A stretch of 64,000 bases of DNA from Kaistia adipata DSM 17808 (GTDB taxonomy: Bacteria; Pseudomonadota; Alphaproteobacteria; Rhizobiales; Kaistiaceae). The position numbers were made by a program, and so were the translations under genes. This document shows, one piece after another, positions 43,386 through 52,693 of this stretch. The stretch's first letter is position 1; each line of letters begins with the position of its first letter. The stretch covers positions 186,001 through 250,000 of the forward strand of contig NZ_AUHO01000010.1 in NCBI RefSeq assembly GCF_000423225.1, given 5' to 3'. Below the pieces are notes generated by a model. It saw only the letters and a list, made by a program, of their open reading frames with translations, was not told the DNA's origin and made no database searches.

Positions 43386-44897
43386 ATGAACGTGTTGTTG
43401 GACTTCAGGTCGTCTCTCCGGCGCGCCGCGCTGGCTTCGGTCTCGGCGGCCGGCCTGCTCGTGGCGGCGGCCGGCGGCGTGCTGGCGGCGGATCTCGTCG
43501 TCGCGATCGGCTCCGAGCCGACGACGCTCGATCCGCAGGCGCAGGACGATGGCCCGGAGCGGCTGGTCAACGACAATATCTATGAGACGCTCTACATCCG
43601 TGACGCCGCGGGCAACCTCCAGCCGGGTCTCGCCACCGCGCTGCCGAAGCAGATCGACCCGCTGACCTGGGAGATCGTCGTCCGCGACGGCGTCAAGTTC
43701 CACAATGGCGAGCCGCTCGACGCCAAGGCCGTCGCCTTCAGCCTGAAGCGGATCGTCGATCCGGCGCTGAAGTCGGGCCAGTTCTCCTATGTCTCGACGA
43801 TCAAGGACGCCGTCGCGGTCGACGACCGCACGGTCCGCGTCACCACCGAGAAGCCCGATCCGGCGCTCACCGCGCGGCTCTACTGGCTGAAGATCGTGCC
43901 GCCCGCCTATGCGTCGGACCCGAATTTTGCGGCCCATCCGATCGGCTCCGGCCCGTACAAGTTCGAGCGCTGGGATCGCGGCGAGGAGGTCGTGCTCTCG
44001 GCCAATGCCGACTATTGGGGCGAGAAGCCCAAGGTCGACGAAGTGACGTTCCGCTTCATCCCCGACGCCAGCACGCGTCTGGCCGGCCTGCTGTCGGGCG
44101 AGGTCGACCTGATCAACAACGTGGCGCCGGAATTCGAGAAGCAGCTGCCGAAGGTCGCCAAGGTTGAGGGCCTCGAGCTGCCCTTCATCGTGCTCAATGC
44201 CAAGTCCGGTTCGCCGCTCGCCGATGCGCGCGTGCGCCAGGCGCTGCTCTACGCCATCAACCGCGAGGAACTGGCCGAGGGCCTGTTCGAGGGCAATGCC
44301 AGCGTGGCCTCGGGCCAGCTCGCCGTGCCGACCGCGTTCGGCTTCAACGACGCCGTGAAGCCCTATCCGTATGACCCGGAGAAGGCGAAGGCGCTGCTCA
44401 AGGAGGCCGGCGCCGAGGGGATCACGATCAACGTCGTCGGGCCCGGCGGCCGCTTCCTCAAGGATCGCGACGCCGTCGAGGCGGTCGCTGCCTACTGGAC
44501 CGCGCTCGGTCTGGACGTGAAGGTCCGCATTCCCGAGTGGAGCGACTATCTGGCGACGATCTTCAACAAGGATGTCCGCCCCGACGTGTTCTACTCGTCG
44601 AGCGCGAACGAGCTGTTCGACGCCGATCGCGCTATCACCGCCTATTATCACCAGGAGAGCCCCGGCGCCTCGAATGGCGATGCCGAACTCGCGCAGTGGA
44701 TCGACGCCGCCCGCTTCGAGACGGATGTCGACAAGCGCAAGGCGCTCTACGCGCAGATCAGCCAGCGCTCCTTCGACCAGGCCTATGTGAATTCGATCCT
44801 GCGCGTGCAGGACATCTACGGCCTCAGCGAGCGGACCGACTGGACGCCTCGCGTCGACGGCAAGGTGTTCGTCAAGGACATCGTCGTCGCCGAGTAA
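43386..44897 (+). CDS. Dipeptide/opine-type ABC substrate-binding protein (SBP_bac_5)
   Basis: A 503-residue periplasmic protein. The signal peptide ends near residue 35 (GGVLAAD). DLVVAIGSEPTTLDPQAQDD, GLATALPKQIDPLTWEIVVRDGVKFHNGEPLDAKAVAFSLKRI and IGSGPYKFERWDRGEEVVL are characteristic of the DppA/OppA family, which binds peptides, opines, nickel or sugars depending on the member. It is divergent from its presumed permease and ATPase genes. Confidence 0.9.
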   Translation: MNVLLDFRSSLRRAALASVSAAGLLVAAAGGVLAADLVVAIGSEPTTLDPQAQDDGPERLVNDNIYETLYIRDAAGNLQPGLATALPKQIDPLTWEIVVRDGVKFHNGEPLDAKAVAFSLKRIVDPALKSGQFSYVSTIKDAVAVDDRTVRVTTEKPDPALTARLYWLKIVPPAYASDPNFAAHPIGSGPYKFERWDRGEEVVLSANADYWGEKPKVDEVTFRFIPDASTRLAGLLSGEVDLINNVAPEFEKQLPKVAKVEGLELPFIVLNAKSGSPLADARVRQALLYAINREELAEGLFEGNASVASGQLAVPTAFGFNDAVKPYPYDPEKAKALLKEAGAEGITINVVGPGGRFLKDRDAVEAVAAYWTALGLDVKVRIPEWSDYLATIFNKDVRPDVFYSSSANELFDADRAITAYYHQESPGASNGDAELAQWIDAARFETDVDKRKALYAQISQRSFDQAYVNSILRVQDIYGLSERTDWTPRVDGKVFVKDIVVAE

Positions 44898-44981
44898 TCC
44901 GGTCCTTCGCCGTATCGGATGGAACGGTCGGGGCGGTCATCGCCCCGGTCGTTTCGCATTGAGGCCAGCGCCGGCGCCGCG

Positions 44982-45656
44982 CTAGCGCATGCTCTCGATC
45001 AGCTCCTCGGCGTCGGCGTCGGCATGGCGGTTGGCCAACTGGAAGGCAGCCTCGGCGTCGCCGCTGCAGATGGCGCTGACGAGCGGTTCATGCAGCTCGA
45101 TGATGTCGTTCGGGTCGCTGTAGAATCGGTCGGTCAACCGCAGGAACATCCGCGTCTGGCCCTCGAGGCGCTTGTAGATTTCCATCAGCCGACGATGGCC
45201 GGAGATCGCGATCACCGTGTGGTGGAACTCGAAGTCGAGCTCGATCAGCTTGGCCCGGTTGCCGGCCGCCGCCGCGGTGCGCATCGATTGCAGCAGCGCT
45301 TCCAGCGCATTGCGGCCGGCGTCATCGATGCGCTTGGCGGCGAGGCGGGCGCCGAGTGATTCCAGCGCCTCGCGCAGCATCGAGATCTCGTAGACGTCGG
45401 CCTTCTCGACGGTGATGACGAAATTGCCGCGGCGCGGGCGATATTCGACCAGGCCCTCGGCCTGCAGGAATTTCAGCGCGGCGCGGATGGTGCCCTGGCT
45501 GACATTGAAGCGGTTGGCGAGGTCCAGTTCGATCAGGCGGGAGCCGGGGCTGAGTTCGCCATCGAGGATGGCCGCCCGCAACGCCTCGCCGATCTCGGAT
45601 TCGAGGCTCGCATGCGTGTCGCCGGAAACGATCTTTCGGCTCGGTCGGCGTGTCAT
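44982..45656 (-). CDS. GntR-family regulator, FCD subgroup
   Basis: A 224-residue regulator. The winged helix-turn-helix covers residues about 18-82 (IGEALRAAILDGELSPGSRLIELDLANRFNVSQGTIRAALKFLQAEGLVEYRPRRG), followed by the FCD all-helical ligand domain with metal-site residues (ELDFEFHHTVIAISGH). FCD regulators usually repress adjacent uptake and amino- or hydroxy-acid catabolic genes. It is divergent from the aminotransferase/TRAP genes, whose upstream regions share an operator-like motif with its own promoter region. Confidence 0.9.
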   Translation of the reverse strand: MTRRPSRKIVSGDTHASLESEIGEALRAAILDGELSPGSRLIELDLANRFNVSQGTIRAALKFLQAEGLVEYRPRRGNFVITVEKADVYEISMLREALESLGARLAAKRIDDAGRNALEALLQSMRTAAAAGNRAKLIELDFEFHHTVIAISGHRRLMEIYKRLEGQTRMFLRLTDRFYSDPNDIIELHEPLVSAICSGDAEAAFQLANRHADADAEELIESMR

Positions 45657-45840
45657 CGGATCTCACCATCGGGTTGCAGCGCGCCGTCGGGCCGCGCCAT
45701 GCGACAGGGACGGTCCGATCGCGGGACCCGCCGCTCCGGCTGCATGGGACCCGATCGACCGTTCCGTCGCTTCGATATCGTCTCATGCGCTTCGGCCAGC
45801 TTCCGCAATCATTCGGGCGCCCGCGAAGCCCTCAAAATAA

Positions 45841-45856
45841 CAATAAACGATATTCG
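45841..45856. promoter_or_regulatory. Operator-like motif, site A
   Basis: CAATAAACGATATTCG resembles sites B (45971) and C (47495), with the shared pattern CAATwAwCGAkATt. It lies 185 bp upstream of the GntR gene start. Candidate autoregulatory GntR site. Confidence 0.45.
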
Positions 45857-45970
45857 GGGCACGACTAGGCCGTGATCGCCCACATTGCAGGGCATCCACC
45901 GATGTCACCCGCGGGTTGTGCCGGCCGGGACCCGTCGCGGGAAACATCCTGTCTTCTGTCCGGTCATTTT

Positions 45971-45990
45971 ATCAATAATCGATATTGACA
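45971..45990. promoter_or_regulatory. Operator-like motif, site B
   Basis: ATCAATAATCGATATTGACA contains TCAATA and TATTGA as 6-bp inverted arms around ATCGA, the typical size of a GntR operator. It lies about 105 bp before the aminotransferase start. Confidence 0.55.
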
Positions 45991-46094
45991 GGGCGACGCT
46001 CCCGCAGGATGTTGCGCGCCGCCCAGAGGCGGCCCCCGAGGCCGCCCTTCCAGCCGCCAGGAAACCGGCGGCGACCGCCCAGCAGGAGAGCCAG

Positions 46095-47414
46095 GTGTCG
46101 TCGATTTTTTCCAGGGATTATGCCTCCGAGCTCCCGACCGCCGTCCGCGGCAGCGGCGTCTATCTCTATGACGCCGACGGCAAGGCCTATCTCGACGGCA
46201 TGGGCAGCGCCGGCGTCGTCGGCATCGGCCATGGCCGCACCGAGATCTACCAGAAACTCGCTGCGGCGGGCGACGCGGTCACCTTCGCCTATTCGGCCCA
46301 GTTCACCACGCCCTGGCAGGAGGAATTCGGCCGCTCGATCCTCTCGGTCGCGCCGAAGGGGATCGAATCCGTCTATTTCGTCTCCGGCGGTTCCGAGGCC
46401 AACGAGACGGCGCTGAAGCTCGCGCGTCAGTATCACCTGGAGCGCGGCGACACGCAGCGCCAGAAGATCATCTCGCGCTGGCAGAGCTATCACGGCGTGA
46501 CGATCGCGACGCTGTCGCTGTCCGGCCGCACCAGCTGGCGCGCGCCCTATACGCCCTACATGCTGCCGGTGATCCACATCGCGCCGCCCTACGAATATCG
46601 CTGCGCCTATTGCAAGGATAAGGGCGGCTGCACGCTCGACTGCGCCGACGAGCTGGAGCGGGCGATCAATCTCGAGGGGCCGGAGACGATCTCGGCCTTT
46701 TTCGCCGAGACCATCGTCGGCACGACGGCGTCGGGTCTCGTGCCGCGGCCCGACTACTACAAGCGCATCCGCGAAATCTGTGACCGCTACGGCATCCTGT
46801 TCGTCGCCGACGAAGTCCTGGCCGGCTATGGCCGCACCGGGCGTCCCTTCGCCATCCAGGACTGGGACGTGGTGCCGGACATGATCACCTGCGGCAAGGC
46901 GATCGGCAGCGGCTACGCGCCGCTCGGCGCGGTGCTGATCAACGACAAGATCACCAATTTCTTCCGCGACAGCCGCAAGCGCTTCGTGCACGGCTTCACC
47001 TATAGCGGCCATCCGACCTCGTGCTTCATCGGCCAGCAGGTGTTCGACATCATGTCGAAGGAGGGGCTGTTCACCCGGGCCGGCACGATCGGCCAGTATC
47101 TGCATGATCGCCTCGACGCCCTGCAGCAGCGCCATGCCTGCATCGGCGAGGTGCGCGGCCGCGGCCTCTATGCCGGCGTCGAGTTCGTCGCCGACCGCGC
47201 GACGCGCCAGCCTTACCCGGCCGAGAAGAACTTCACCTCGCGGCTCGTCGCCGGCATGAAGGATCGCGGCGTCATCGTCGGCGGCGGCGTGCCGGGCGCG
47301 AATTTCGGCCAGGGCGGCGACCATATCCAGATCACGCCGCCCTTCATCGTCAGCGAGGCCGAGATCGACGTGATCGTCGACGCGCTGGACGAGACCATCG
47401 GGGCGATCGCCTGA
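46095..47414 (+). CDS. Class-III PLP aminotransferase
   Basis: A 439-residue aminotransferase. FVSGGSEANETALKLARQ (95-112), SYHGVTIATLSLSGR, FVADEVLAGYGRTG with Asp239 and DMITCGKAIGSGYAP with the PLP Lys268 are typical of omega-amino-acid/diamine:pyruvate transaminases. Residues 170-183 hold four Cys (RCAYCKDKGGCTLDC), an insertion that could bind a metal. The GTG at 46095 follows AGGAG by 6 nt. It is divergent from the GntR regulator and upstream of a TRAP transporter, so the TRAP ligand may be its substrate or the product (inference). Confidence 0.87.
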   Translation: MSSIFSRDYASELPTAVRGSGVYLYDADGKAYLDGMGSAGVVGIGHGRTEIYQKLAAAGDAVTFAYSAQFTTPWQEEFGRSILSVAPKGIESVYFVSGGSEANETALKLARQYHLERGDTQRQKIISRWQSYHGVTIATLSLSGRTSWRAPYTPYMLPVIHIAPPYEYRCAYCKDKGGCTLDCADELERAINLEGPETISAFFAETIVGTTASGLVPRPDYYKRIREICDRYGILFVADEVLAGYGRTGRPFAIQDWDVVPDMITCGKAIGSGYAPLGAVLINDKITNFFRDSRKRFVHGFTYSGHPTSCFIGQQVFDIMSKEGLFTRAGTIGQYLHDRLDALQQRHACIGEVRGRGLYAGVEFVADRATRQPYPAEKNFTSRLVAGMKDRGVIVGGGVPGANFGQGGDHIQITPPFIVSEAEIDVIVDALDETIGAIA

Positions 47415-47494
47415 GACAGGACGCGCGCGGGCGTCACGCCGCGCCTGCGCCCCGAATGCGGCACCGGCGTGCCGAGGAGAGTGGCTTGCGGACT

Positions 47495-47514
47495 ATCAAT
47501 TATCGAGTATCGTT
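47495..47514. promoter_or_regulatory. Operator-like motif, site C
   Basis: ATCAATTATCGAGTATCGTT matches sites A and B and lies 97 bp before the TRAP binding-protein gene, in an AT-rich patch after the aminotransferase stop. Candidate GntR site for the TRAP promoter. Confidence 0.5.
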
Positions 47515-47610
47515 TCTCGACAAGCCGCAAGCCTGTGACGGAACGACTGCGCTGCCGCGCGCGGGGTGATTGCCCTGTGCCGGAACCATAAGAACCACAG
47601 AGGGACGACA

Positions 47611-48567
47611 ATGTTGAAGACGCTTCTTGCCGCCGCCTGCGTCGCGGCGCTCACCACGGTCTCGGCGCATGCCGGCGTCACCGTCCGCATCGGCGGCGCG
47701 GGCTCCGACGACAGCCCGGACACCAAGGCCATGCAGGTCTTCAAGGAGAAGATCGAGGCCGATCTCGGCGGCGACGTCGCGATCGAACTGTTCCCCGGCT
47801 CGCATCTCGGCACGGTCGACGAGATGGTCGAGCAGGTGAAGGGCGGCGTGCTCGAATGCATGTATGAGAGCGTCGGCGTGCTCGGTTCGTTCCATCCGGC
47901 CGCGAATGTCGAGGGCGTCGCCTATATCTACCGCGACGAGGACCATTTCTTCCGCATCTGGCGCGGCCCGGTCGGCCAGGAGATCCTGGATTCGATCGCC
48001 AAGGACGCCGGCTTCCGCGTCGTCGGCCCGGCCTATCACGGCTTCCGCCAGTTCCTGGTGACCAAGCCGGCCGACAGCCTCGACGACCTGCAGGGCCGCA
48101 AGATCCGTGCGCCCGGCATCCCGGCCTATATCGAGTCGATCCGCGCGCTCGGCGCCAATCCGGCCACCGTCGCCTTCGAGGAAGTCTACACGGCCGTCCA
48201 GCAGGGCGTCGTCGACGGTGTCGAGCAGCCGCTCTTCGCCATCCAGGACAAGCGCTTCTACGAAGTCGCCAAGCATCTCGTGATGACCAACCACATGGCC
48301 GAGACGATGGGCTTCATGTGCAACGCCGACTGGTACCAGGGCCAGGACGAGCGCCTGCGCAACGCGTTCCAGGCCGCGGCGGACGCCAGCGCTGACTGGT
48401 ACAAGGGCTACACCGCCGACGCCCAGGCCAAGGTTCTGGACAAGCTGGTGGCCGAGGGTGTCGTCGTGCACAAGCCCGATCTCGCGCCCTTCATGGAGAA
48501 GGCCAAGGAGGCGAAGTACGATCCGGCGATCGAGCCGATCATCGCCAAGATCCGCGCGGTCCAGTAA
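47611..48567 (+). CDS. TRAP transporter substrate-binding protein (DctP family)
   Basis: A 318-residue periplasmic protein with a signal peptide (1-21, ending SAHAG). VTVRIGGAGSDDSPDTKAM, FPGSHLGTVDEMVEQVKGG, QGRKIRAPGIPAYIESIRALGANP with the ligand-binding Arg, and FEEVYTAVQQGVVDGVEQP are DctP hallmarks. Ligands of this family are usually carboxylates held by that Arg. ATG 47611 follows AGAGGGA. First gene of the TRAP operon. Confidence 0.93.
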   Translation: MLKTLLAAACVAALTTVSAHAGVTVRIGGAGSDDSPDTKAMQVFKEKIEADLGGDVAIELFPGSHLGTVDEMVEQVKGGVLECMYESVGVLGSFHPAANVEGVAYIYRDEDHFFRIWRGPVGQEILDSIAKDAGFRVVGPAYHGFRQFLVTKPADSLDDLQGRKIRAPGIPAYIESIRALGANPATVAFEEVYTAVQQGVVDGVEQPLFAIQDKRFYEVAKHLVMTNHMAETMGFMCNADWYQGQDERLRNAFQAAADASADWYKGYTADAQAKVLDKLVAEGVVVHKPDLAPFMEKAKEAKYDPAIEPIIAKIRAVQ

Positions 48568-48573
48568 TACCGG

Positions 48574-48605
48574 GCCCGCCGCCTTCTGACGGCGGGCTTC
48601 TCTCC
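48574..48605 (+). terminator. Attenuator hairpin between TRAP binding protein and membrane genes
   Basis: GCCCGCCG (48574-48581) pairs with CGGCGGGC (48590-48597) over an 8-nt loop, followed by TTCTCTC. It would lower expression of the membrane subunits relative to the binding protein. Confidence 0.65.
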
Positions 48606-48618
48606 CCTGGGGGTATTC

Positions 48619-49167
48619 ATGACAGGCATCCTCGTCCGGACCGGCGATCTCCTGCGCCGGCTGCTCAGCTTTCTGGTCGGGGCCCTGCTGCTCGCGATCG
48701 TTCTTCTCGTCTGCGTGCAGGTCTTCTCGCGCTACTTCATCGGCGCGGCGACGCCGGGAATGGCGGAAATCTCCCGCCTTCTCTTCATCTGGCTCACCTT
48801 TCTCGGCGCCGCCCTGCTGATCAGCCGCCGCGAGCTGATCGTCATCGACTTCCTGCATGACAAGCTGAACGCGGACCTGTTCCGGCGGCTCGGCATTCTG
48901 ATCGATCTTGCCACGGCCGTGTTCCTCGTCATGCTCACCGTCTATGCGCGGCATCTGATGTCGGTCGTCGGCCAGAAGATCGCGCCTGCGACCGGGCTGC
49001 CGTTCTCACTGTTCTACGGTTCGATCGTCGCCTTCACGATCCTCGGTCTCTTCTTCATCGCCGAGCGCATTCTGGCGCCGTCCGCCGCCGCCGCGCGCGA
49101 GGCGCAGGCCAAGGCGAAGGCGCTCTCCGAAGGCCATGCTGCTCCGACCGAAAGTCTTCCGTCATGA
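48619..49167 (+). CDS. TRAP transporter small membrane protein (DctQ family)
   Basis: A 182-residue protein with four membrane helices (about 14-36, 50-70, 92-112, 133-153). The family signature RYFIGAATPGMAEISRLLFIWLTFLGAALLI spans helices one and two. It supports the large DctM subunit. Its stop overlaps the DctM start by ATGA. Confidence 0.92.
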   Translation: MTGILVRTGDLLRRLLSFLVGALLLAIVLLVCVQVFSRYFIGAATPGMAEISRLLFIWLTFLGAALLISRRELIVIDFLHDKLNADLFRRLGILIDLATAVFLVMLTVYARHLMSVVGQKIAPATGLPFSLFYGSIVAFTILGLFFIAERILAPSAAAAREAQAKAKALSEGHAAPTESLPS

Positions 49168-50444
49168 TGATGCTTGGCGTTCTTGCCGCCGTATTCTTCG
49201 CGCTGACGCTGCTCGCCGTGCCGATCGCCATCGCGCTCGGCGTCGCGGCACTGACGGTCGTCGCCATCTGGGGCATGCCCGGCTTCATCCTCGCCCAGAA
49301 GATGGTCAACGGCATCGATTCCTTCCCGCTGCTCGCCGTGCCGTTCTTCATTCTGGCGGCGCTGGTGATGAACAGCGGCGGCATCACCACGCGGGTGGTC
49401 GACCTGTTCTCCTCGGCGCTCGGCCGGGTGCGCGGCTCGTCCGGCGTCGTCAATGTCGGCACCAACGTCTTCCTCGCCGGCATCTCCGGCTCCTCCGTCG
49501 CCGACGCGTCGGCGAGCGGCGCATTGCTGATCCCGGAGATGCGCAAGCAGGGCTACACGGGCGGCTTCGCGGCGGCGCTTACCGCCGGCGCGGCGGTCAT
49601 CGGCCCGATCATCCCGCCCAGCATTCCGCTGGTGATCTACGGCGTCATCGCCCAGGTCTCGATCACCAAGCTGTTCGTCGGCGCCTATATTCCCGGCGCG
49701 ATGATCGCGCTGGCCCTGATCGCCTATGTGATCCTGCATGCGCGCAAGAGGAACCTGCCGGCGCGCGGTCGCCAGCCCTGGGGCGTGATCGGCCGGCAGT
49801 TCCGGGGCAGCGCCTGGGCGCTCTCCATGCCGCTCCTGCTGATCATCGGCGCCAAGGGCGGCCTGTTCACGGTGACCGAGCTCGGCGCCGTGCTGGTGCT
49901 CTACGCGATCTTCATCGGCTGGATCATCCACCGCGAGTTCCAGTGGCGGCAGTTCCCCGGCATGCTGACCGACGCCGGCCTGCAGACGGCCAACATCATG
50001 CTGGTCGTCGCGGTCAGCTCGTTCATCGCCTATCTGGTCGTCGTGCACGGCATCCCGCGCGACATCCAGAACCTGCTGCATGGCGCCGAGCTGTCGCCGT
50101 GGGAATTCCTGCTCATCGTCAACCTGGTGTTCCTGCTCGCGGGCATGTTCCTCGATTCGACGCCGGCGACGATCATCCTGGTGCCGATCTTCCTGCCGGC
50201 GGCGACCAGCTTCGGCATCGACCCGACGCATTTCGGGCTGGTGATCGTGCTCAACCTGATGGTCGGCCTGATCCATCCGCCGCTCGGCCTCAACCTCTTG
50301 ATCACGCAGTCGATCGCCAAGGTGCCGATGCGCGACGTCATCTGGGCCAGCCTGCCGATCGTCGGCATCGTGCTCGCGGTGCTCCTGATCATCACCTTCG
50401 TGCCGCAGACCGTGCTGTGGCTGCCCGGCGTGATGGGCCTCTAG
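49164..50444 (+). CDS. TRAP transporter large membrane protein (DctM family)
   Basis: A 426-residue permease of about twelve membrane helices that imports the ligand with sodium or protons. IDSFPLLAVPFFILAALVMNSGGIT, ISGSSVADASASGALLIPEM, AVIGPIIPPSIPLVIYGV and GLIHPPLGLNLL are DctM hallmarks. It is the last gene of the operon, followed by a terminator. Confidence 0.93.
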   Translation: MMMLGVLAAVFFALTLLAVPIAIALGVAALTVVAIWGMPGFILAQKMVNGIDSFPLLAVPFFILAALVMNSGGITTRVVDLFSSALGRVRGSSGVVNVGTNVFLAGISGSSVADASASGALLIPEMRKQGYTGGFAAALTAGAAVIGPIIPPSIPLVIYGVIAQVSITKLFVGAYIPGAMIALALIAYVILHARKRNLPARGRQPWGVIGRQFRGSAWALSMPLLLIIGAKGGLFTVTELGAVLVLYAIFIGWIIHREFQWRQFPGMLTDAGLQTANIMLVVAVSSFIAYLVVVHGIPRDIQNLLHGAELSPWEFLLIVNLVFLLAGMFLDSTPATIILVPIFLPAATSFGIDPTHFGLVIVLNLMVGLIHPPLGLNLLITQSIAKVPMRDVIWASLPIVGIVLAVLLIITFVPQTVLWLPGVMGL

Positions 50445-50466
50445 GAGCGCGCATCGTCGCGACAGG

Positions 50467-50500
50467 AAAAGGGCCGCTCCCGGAGCGGCCCTTTTCTCTT
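50467..50500 (+). terminator. Strong intrinsic terminator after the TRAP operon
   Basis: AAAAGGGCCGCTCC (50467-50480) and GGAGCGGCCCTTTT (50482-50495) form a near-continuous stem followed by CTCTT. It lies between the TRAP operon and the convergent ABC operon and can act on both strands. Confidence 0.88.
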
Positions 50501-50553
50501 GCATCGCGGCCCGGCCTCCACGAACCGGGTGGTATCCTGGGTCCGGGAGCGTC

Positions 50554-50808
50554 CTAGCCGCGCTTGATGATGATCGCCCCGACGACGATCGAGATCGCCG
50601 TCGCCACGTAGATCGACAGCGCCGGTTCGACGAAGCGCAGCCAGAACAGGTGGATCGCTACGAAGACGACCACGGCGATGAAGATCCGGTCGAACAGGTT
50701 GGTGTCGATCGGCAGGAAGCCGTCGGGCCGCGCGGCGCGCTTCGGCGCGCCGTTGCCATTGGCCAGGGGGACGGGGTTCTCGATGAAGTCGCTGGCCATT
50801 TCGCTCAT
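50554..50808 (-). CDS. Small membrane protein at the end of a sugar ABC operon
   Basis: An 84-residue protein with a polar N-terminus (about 35 residues, [15 protein letters not shown]) and two hydrophobic segments: [17 protein letters not shown] and [10 protein letters not shown] near the C-terminus. It is translationally coupled (ATGA overlap) to the MalG-like permease, so it is a real accessory subunit of that transporter. Small two-helix proteins of unknown role also occur in glycerol/polyol-type ABC operons. No exact family is recognised. Confidence 0.75.
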   Translation of the reverse strand: MSEMASDFIENPVPLANGNGAPKRAARPDGFLPIDTNLFDRIFIAVVVFVAIHLFWLRFVEPALSIYVATAISIVVGAIIIKRG

Positions 50809-51641
50809 CCCTTGACCGCGCCGAAGGTGAGACCGGCGACGATGTGCTTCTGCACGAGGGCGAGGAAGGCCACGGCCGGGATCAGGGTCAGCATGGCGGT
50901 GGCGGCCATCTGGCCCCAGTTCGTGCCGGTGACGGTGACGAACTCGGCGAGGCCCGTCGTGATCGTCCGCGCGTTGACGCTGGTGAGGGTCGCGGCGAAC
51001 AGATATTCGTTCCAGGCGAACACCCAGCACAGGATCGCCGTGACCGCGAGGCCCGGCCGCGCCAGCGGCAGAATCACGTGGATCAGCACCTGCCAGGTGC
51101 TGGCGCCGTCGACGAAGGCGGCCTCGTCGAGCTCGCGCGGGATCGCGTCGATGACGCCGCGCAGCGTCCAGATCGCAAAGGGAAGGTTGAACACGCAGTA
51201 GAGCAGGATCAGGCCGATCCGCGTGTCGAACATCTTCCAGTCGCCGACGACGAAGACCTGCGTGTAGAGCAGGAACAGCGGCAGCAGGAAGGCGGCCGGC
51301 GGCGCCATGCGGTTGGTGATCGTCCAGAAGAAGATGTTCTCCTTGCCCGAAAGTTTGTAGCGCGACAGCGCGTAGCAGGCGAGCAGGGCCAGCACCGTCA
51401 CCAGCAACGCGTTCGATGTCGCGATGACGATCGAGTTCAGCATGTACTTCTGGTAGGTCGGGTCGTGGATCGTGTTCAGGTAGTTCTCCGAGAAGAACGA
51501 CTTGATCAGGAAACTCGGTGCGCTGAACAGCTCGACGCGGCTGCGCGCCGAGACGACGAACATCCAGTAGATCGGGAACAGCGTGACCAGGCTGGCGACC
51601 AGCCAGAACAGCAGCGACAGGCCGGGGCGGTTGCGGGTCAT
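50805..51641 (-). CDS. ABC sugar permease (MalG-like)
   Basis: A 278-residue permease with six helices. The N-terminal [23 protein letters not shown] and the EAA loop [29 protein letters not shown] are those of CUT1-type MalG proteins. It overlaps both neighbours by four bases. No ATPase gene is in this operon. Confidence 0.9.
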   Translation of the reverse strand: MTRNRPGLSLLFWLVASLVTLFPIYWMFVVSARSRVELFSAPSFLIKSFFSENYLNTIHDPTYQKYMLNSIVIATSNALLVTVLALLACYALSRYKLSGKENIFFWTITNRMAPPAAFLLPLFLLYTQVFVVGDWKMFDTRIGLILLYCVFNLPFAIWTLRGVIDAIPRELDEAAFVDGASTWQVLIHVILPLARPGLAVTAILCWVFAWNEYLFAATLTSVNARTITTGLAEFVTVTGTNWGQMAATAMLTLIPAVAFLALVQKHIVAGLTFGAVKG

Positions 51642-52519
51642 TCGGGCTTCCTCAGATCGCGACGGGCGACCAGGCCGGCATAGAGCAGCCAGCACAGGAC
51701 GATGGTGAGATAGAGCGTGATCAGCGACATGGCCGAGCCATAGCCGTAGTCCGTCTTGGGGAAGACGATGCGCCAGATGTAGAGGCCGATGAAGCGGGTG
51801 GCGGAGCCGGGGCCGCCGCCGGTCAGCATCCAGATCTCGTCGACGGTGCGCATGGCGTCCATCAGGCGGATGAAGAGCGCGGACAGGATCGCTGGCTTCA
51901 GCATCGGCAGCGTCACGTACCAGAAGGTCTGGTAGCGGTTGGCGCCGTCGATCTGCGCCTGCTCGAACGGCTCTTTCGGCATCGAGGACAGTGCGGCGAG
52001 CAGGGTCAGCGTCACCAGCGGCGTCCAGTGCCAGATATCCATGATGACGGCGGTCATGAAAGCCTGGCCGGCGAAGCGGCTGATCAGGAACTCGTAGCCG
52101 AACCACTGGTTCAGATAATAGGGGATCGGGCCGAGGCCCGGCACCGTCATCAGGCGCCAGGTGGCGCCGACGGCGACCGGGGCGATCATCAGCGGCAGGG
52201 TATGGATGGTGCGGAAGAAGCCCTTCAGGGGAAAGTCCTTCATGAAGAGCTGGGCCAGGAAGTAGCCGAGAACGATCTGGCTCACCACGGCGAAGACGCC
52301 GAACTTGAACGTGTTCCAGAGCGCCATCAGGAAGCCCTTGTCGAACACCAGGTGGCGGTAGTTCGACAGGCCGCTGAAGCGCATGGTCGGGTCGGCGGCG
52401 AAGCTGTTCCAGTCGAAGAAGCTCACCACCAGCACGTAGAGGAACGGGGTGAGGCCGAACACGGCCAGGATCAGCAGGGTCGGTGCGAGCAGCAACCAGC
52501 CGAGTGTTTGGGATTGCAT
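51638..52519 (-). CDS. ABC sugar permease (MalF-like)
   Basis: A 293-residue permease, starting [29 protein letters not shown], with the EAA loop [28 protein letters not shown] and the following [10 protein letters not shown], which are standard for CUT1 MalF proteins. Six helices. It couples to the MalG-like gene and lies 175 bp after the binding-protein gene. Confidence 0.9.
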   Translation of the reverse strand: MQSQTLGWLLLAPTLLILAVFGLTPFLYVLVVSFFDWNSFAADPTMRFSGLSNYRHLVFDKGFLMALWNTFKFGVFAVVSQIVLGYFLAQLFMKDFPLKGFFRTIHTLPLMIAPVAVGATWRLMTVPGLGPIPYYLNQWFGYEFLISRFAGQAFMTAVIMDIWHWTPLVTLTLLAALSSMPKEPFEQAQIDGANRYQTFWYVTLPMLKPAILSALFIRLMDAMRTVDEIWMLTGGGPGSATRFIGLYIWRIVFPKTDYGYGSAMSLITLYLTIVLCWLLYAGLVARRDLRKPE

Positions 52520-52630
52520 GAAGCCGTTCCTCGTTGAAACGCGCAGATCGCTGAATCAACCGCTTCCGCCGGCGCCATCCGGCGGCGGCATGGCGGGCAG
52601 GGGAGGGCAACGCCCTCGGTCGCGGAAGGG

Positions 52631-52652
52631 GCGGGCCTCCGGAGAGGCCCGC
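52631..52652 (-). terminator. Hairpin after the sugar-binding-protein gene
   Basis: GCGGGCCTC (52631-52639) and GAGGCCCGC (52644-52652) form a 9-bp stem with a 4-nt loop 42 bp after the binding-protein stop. No clear U-tract follows on the minus strand, so it may stabilise the 3' end of the mRNA or attenuate. Confidence 0.5.
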
Positions 52653-52693
52653 CTGCGCCGCGCCTTTCGGGCACGGCGCCTTCGCGTGACGGC

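Larger units (their letters stand above)
45657..46094. promoter_or_regulatory. Divergent regulatory region of GntR and aminotransferase genes
   Basis: This 438-bp gap contains two of three copies of a CAATwAwCGAtATt-like motif (at 45841 and 45971) in AT-rich patches and otherwise GC-rich sequence without a supported gene. Promoters of both genes are expected here. Confidence 0.55.
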
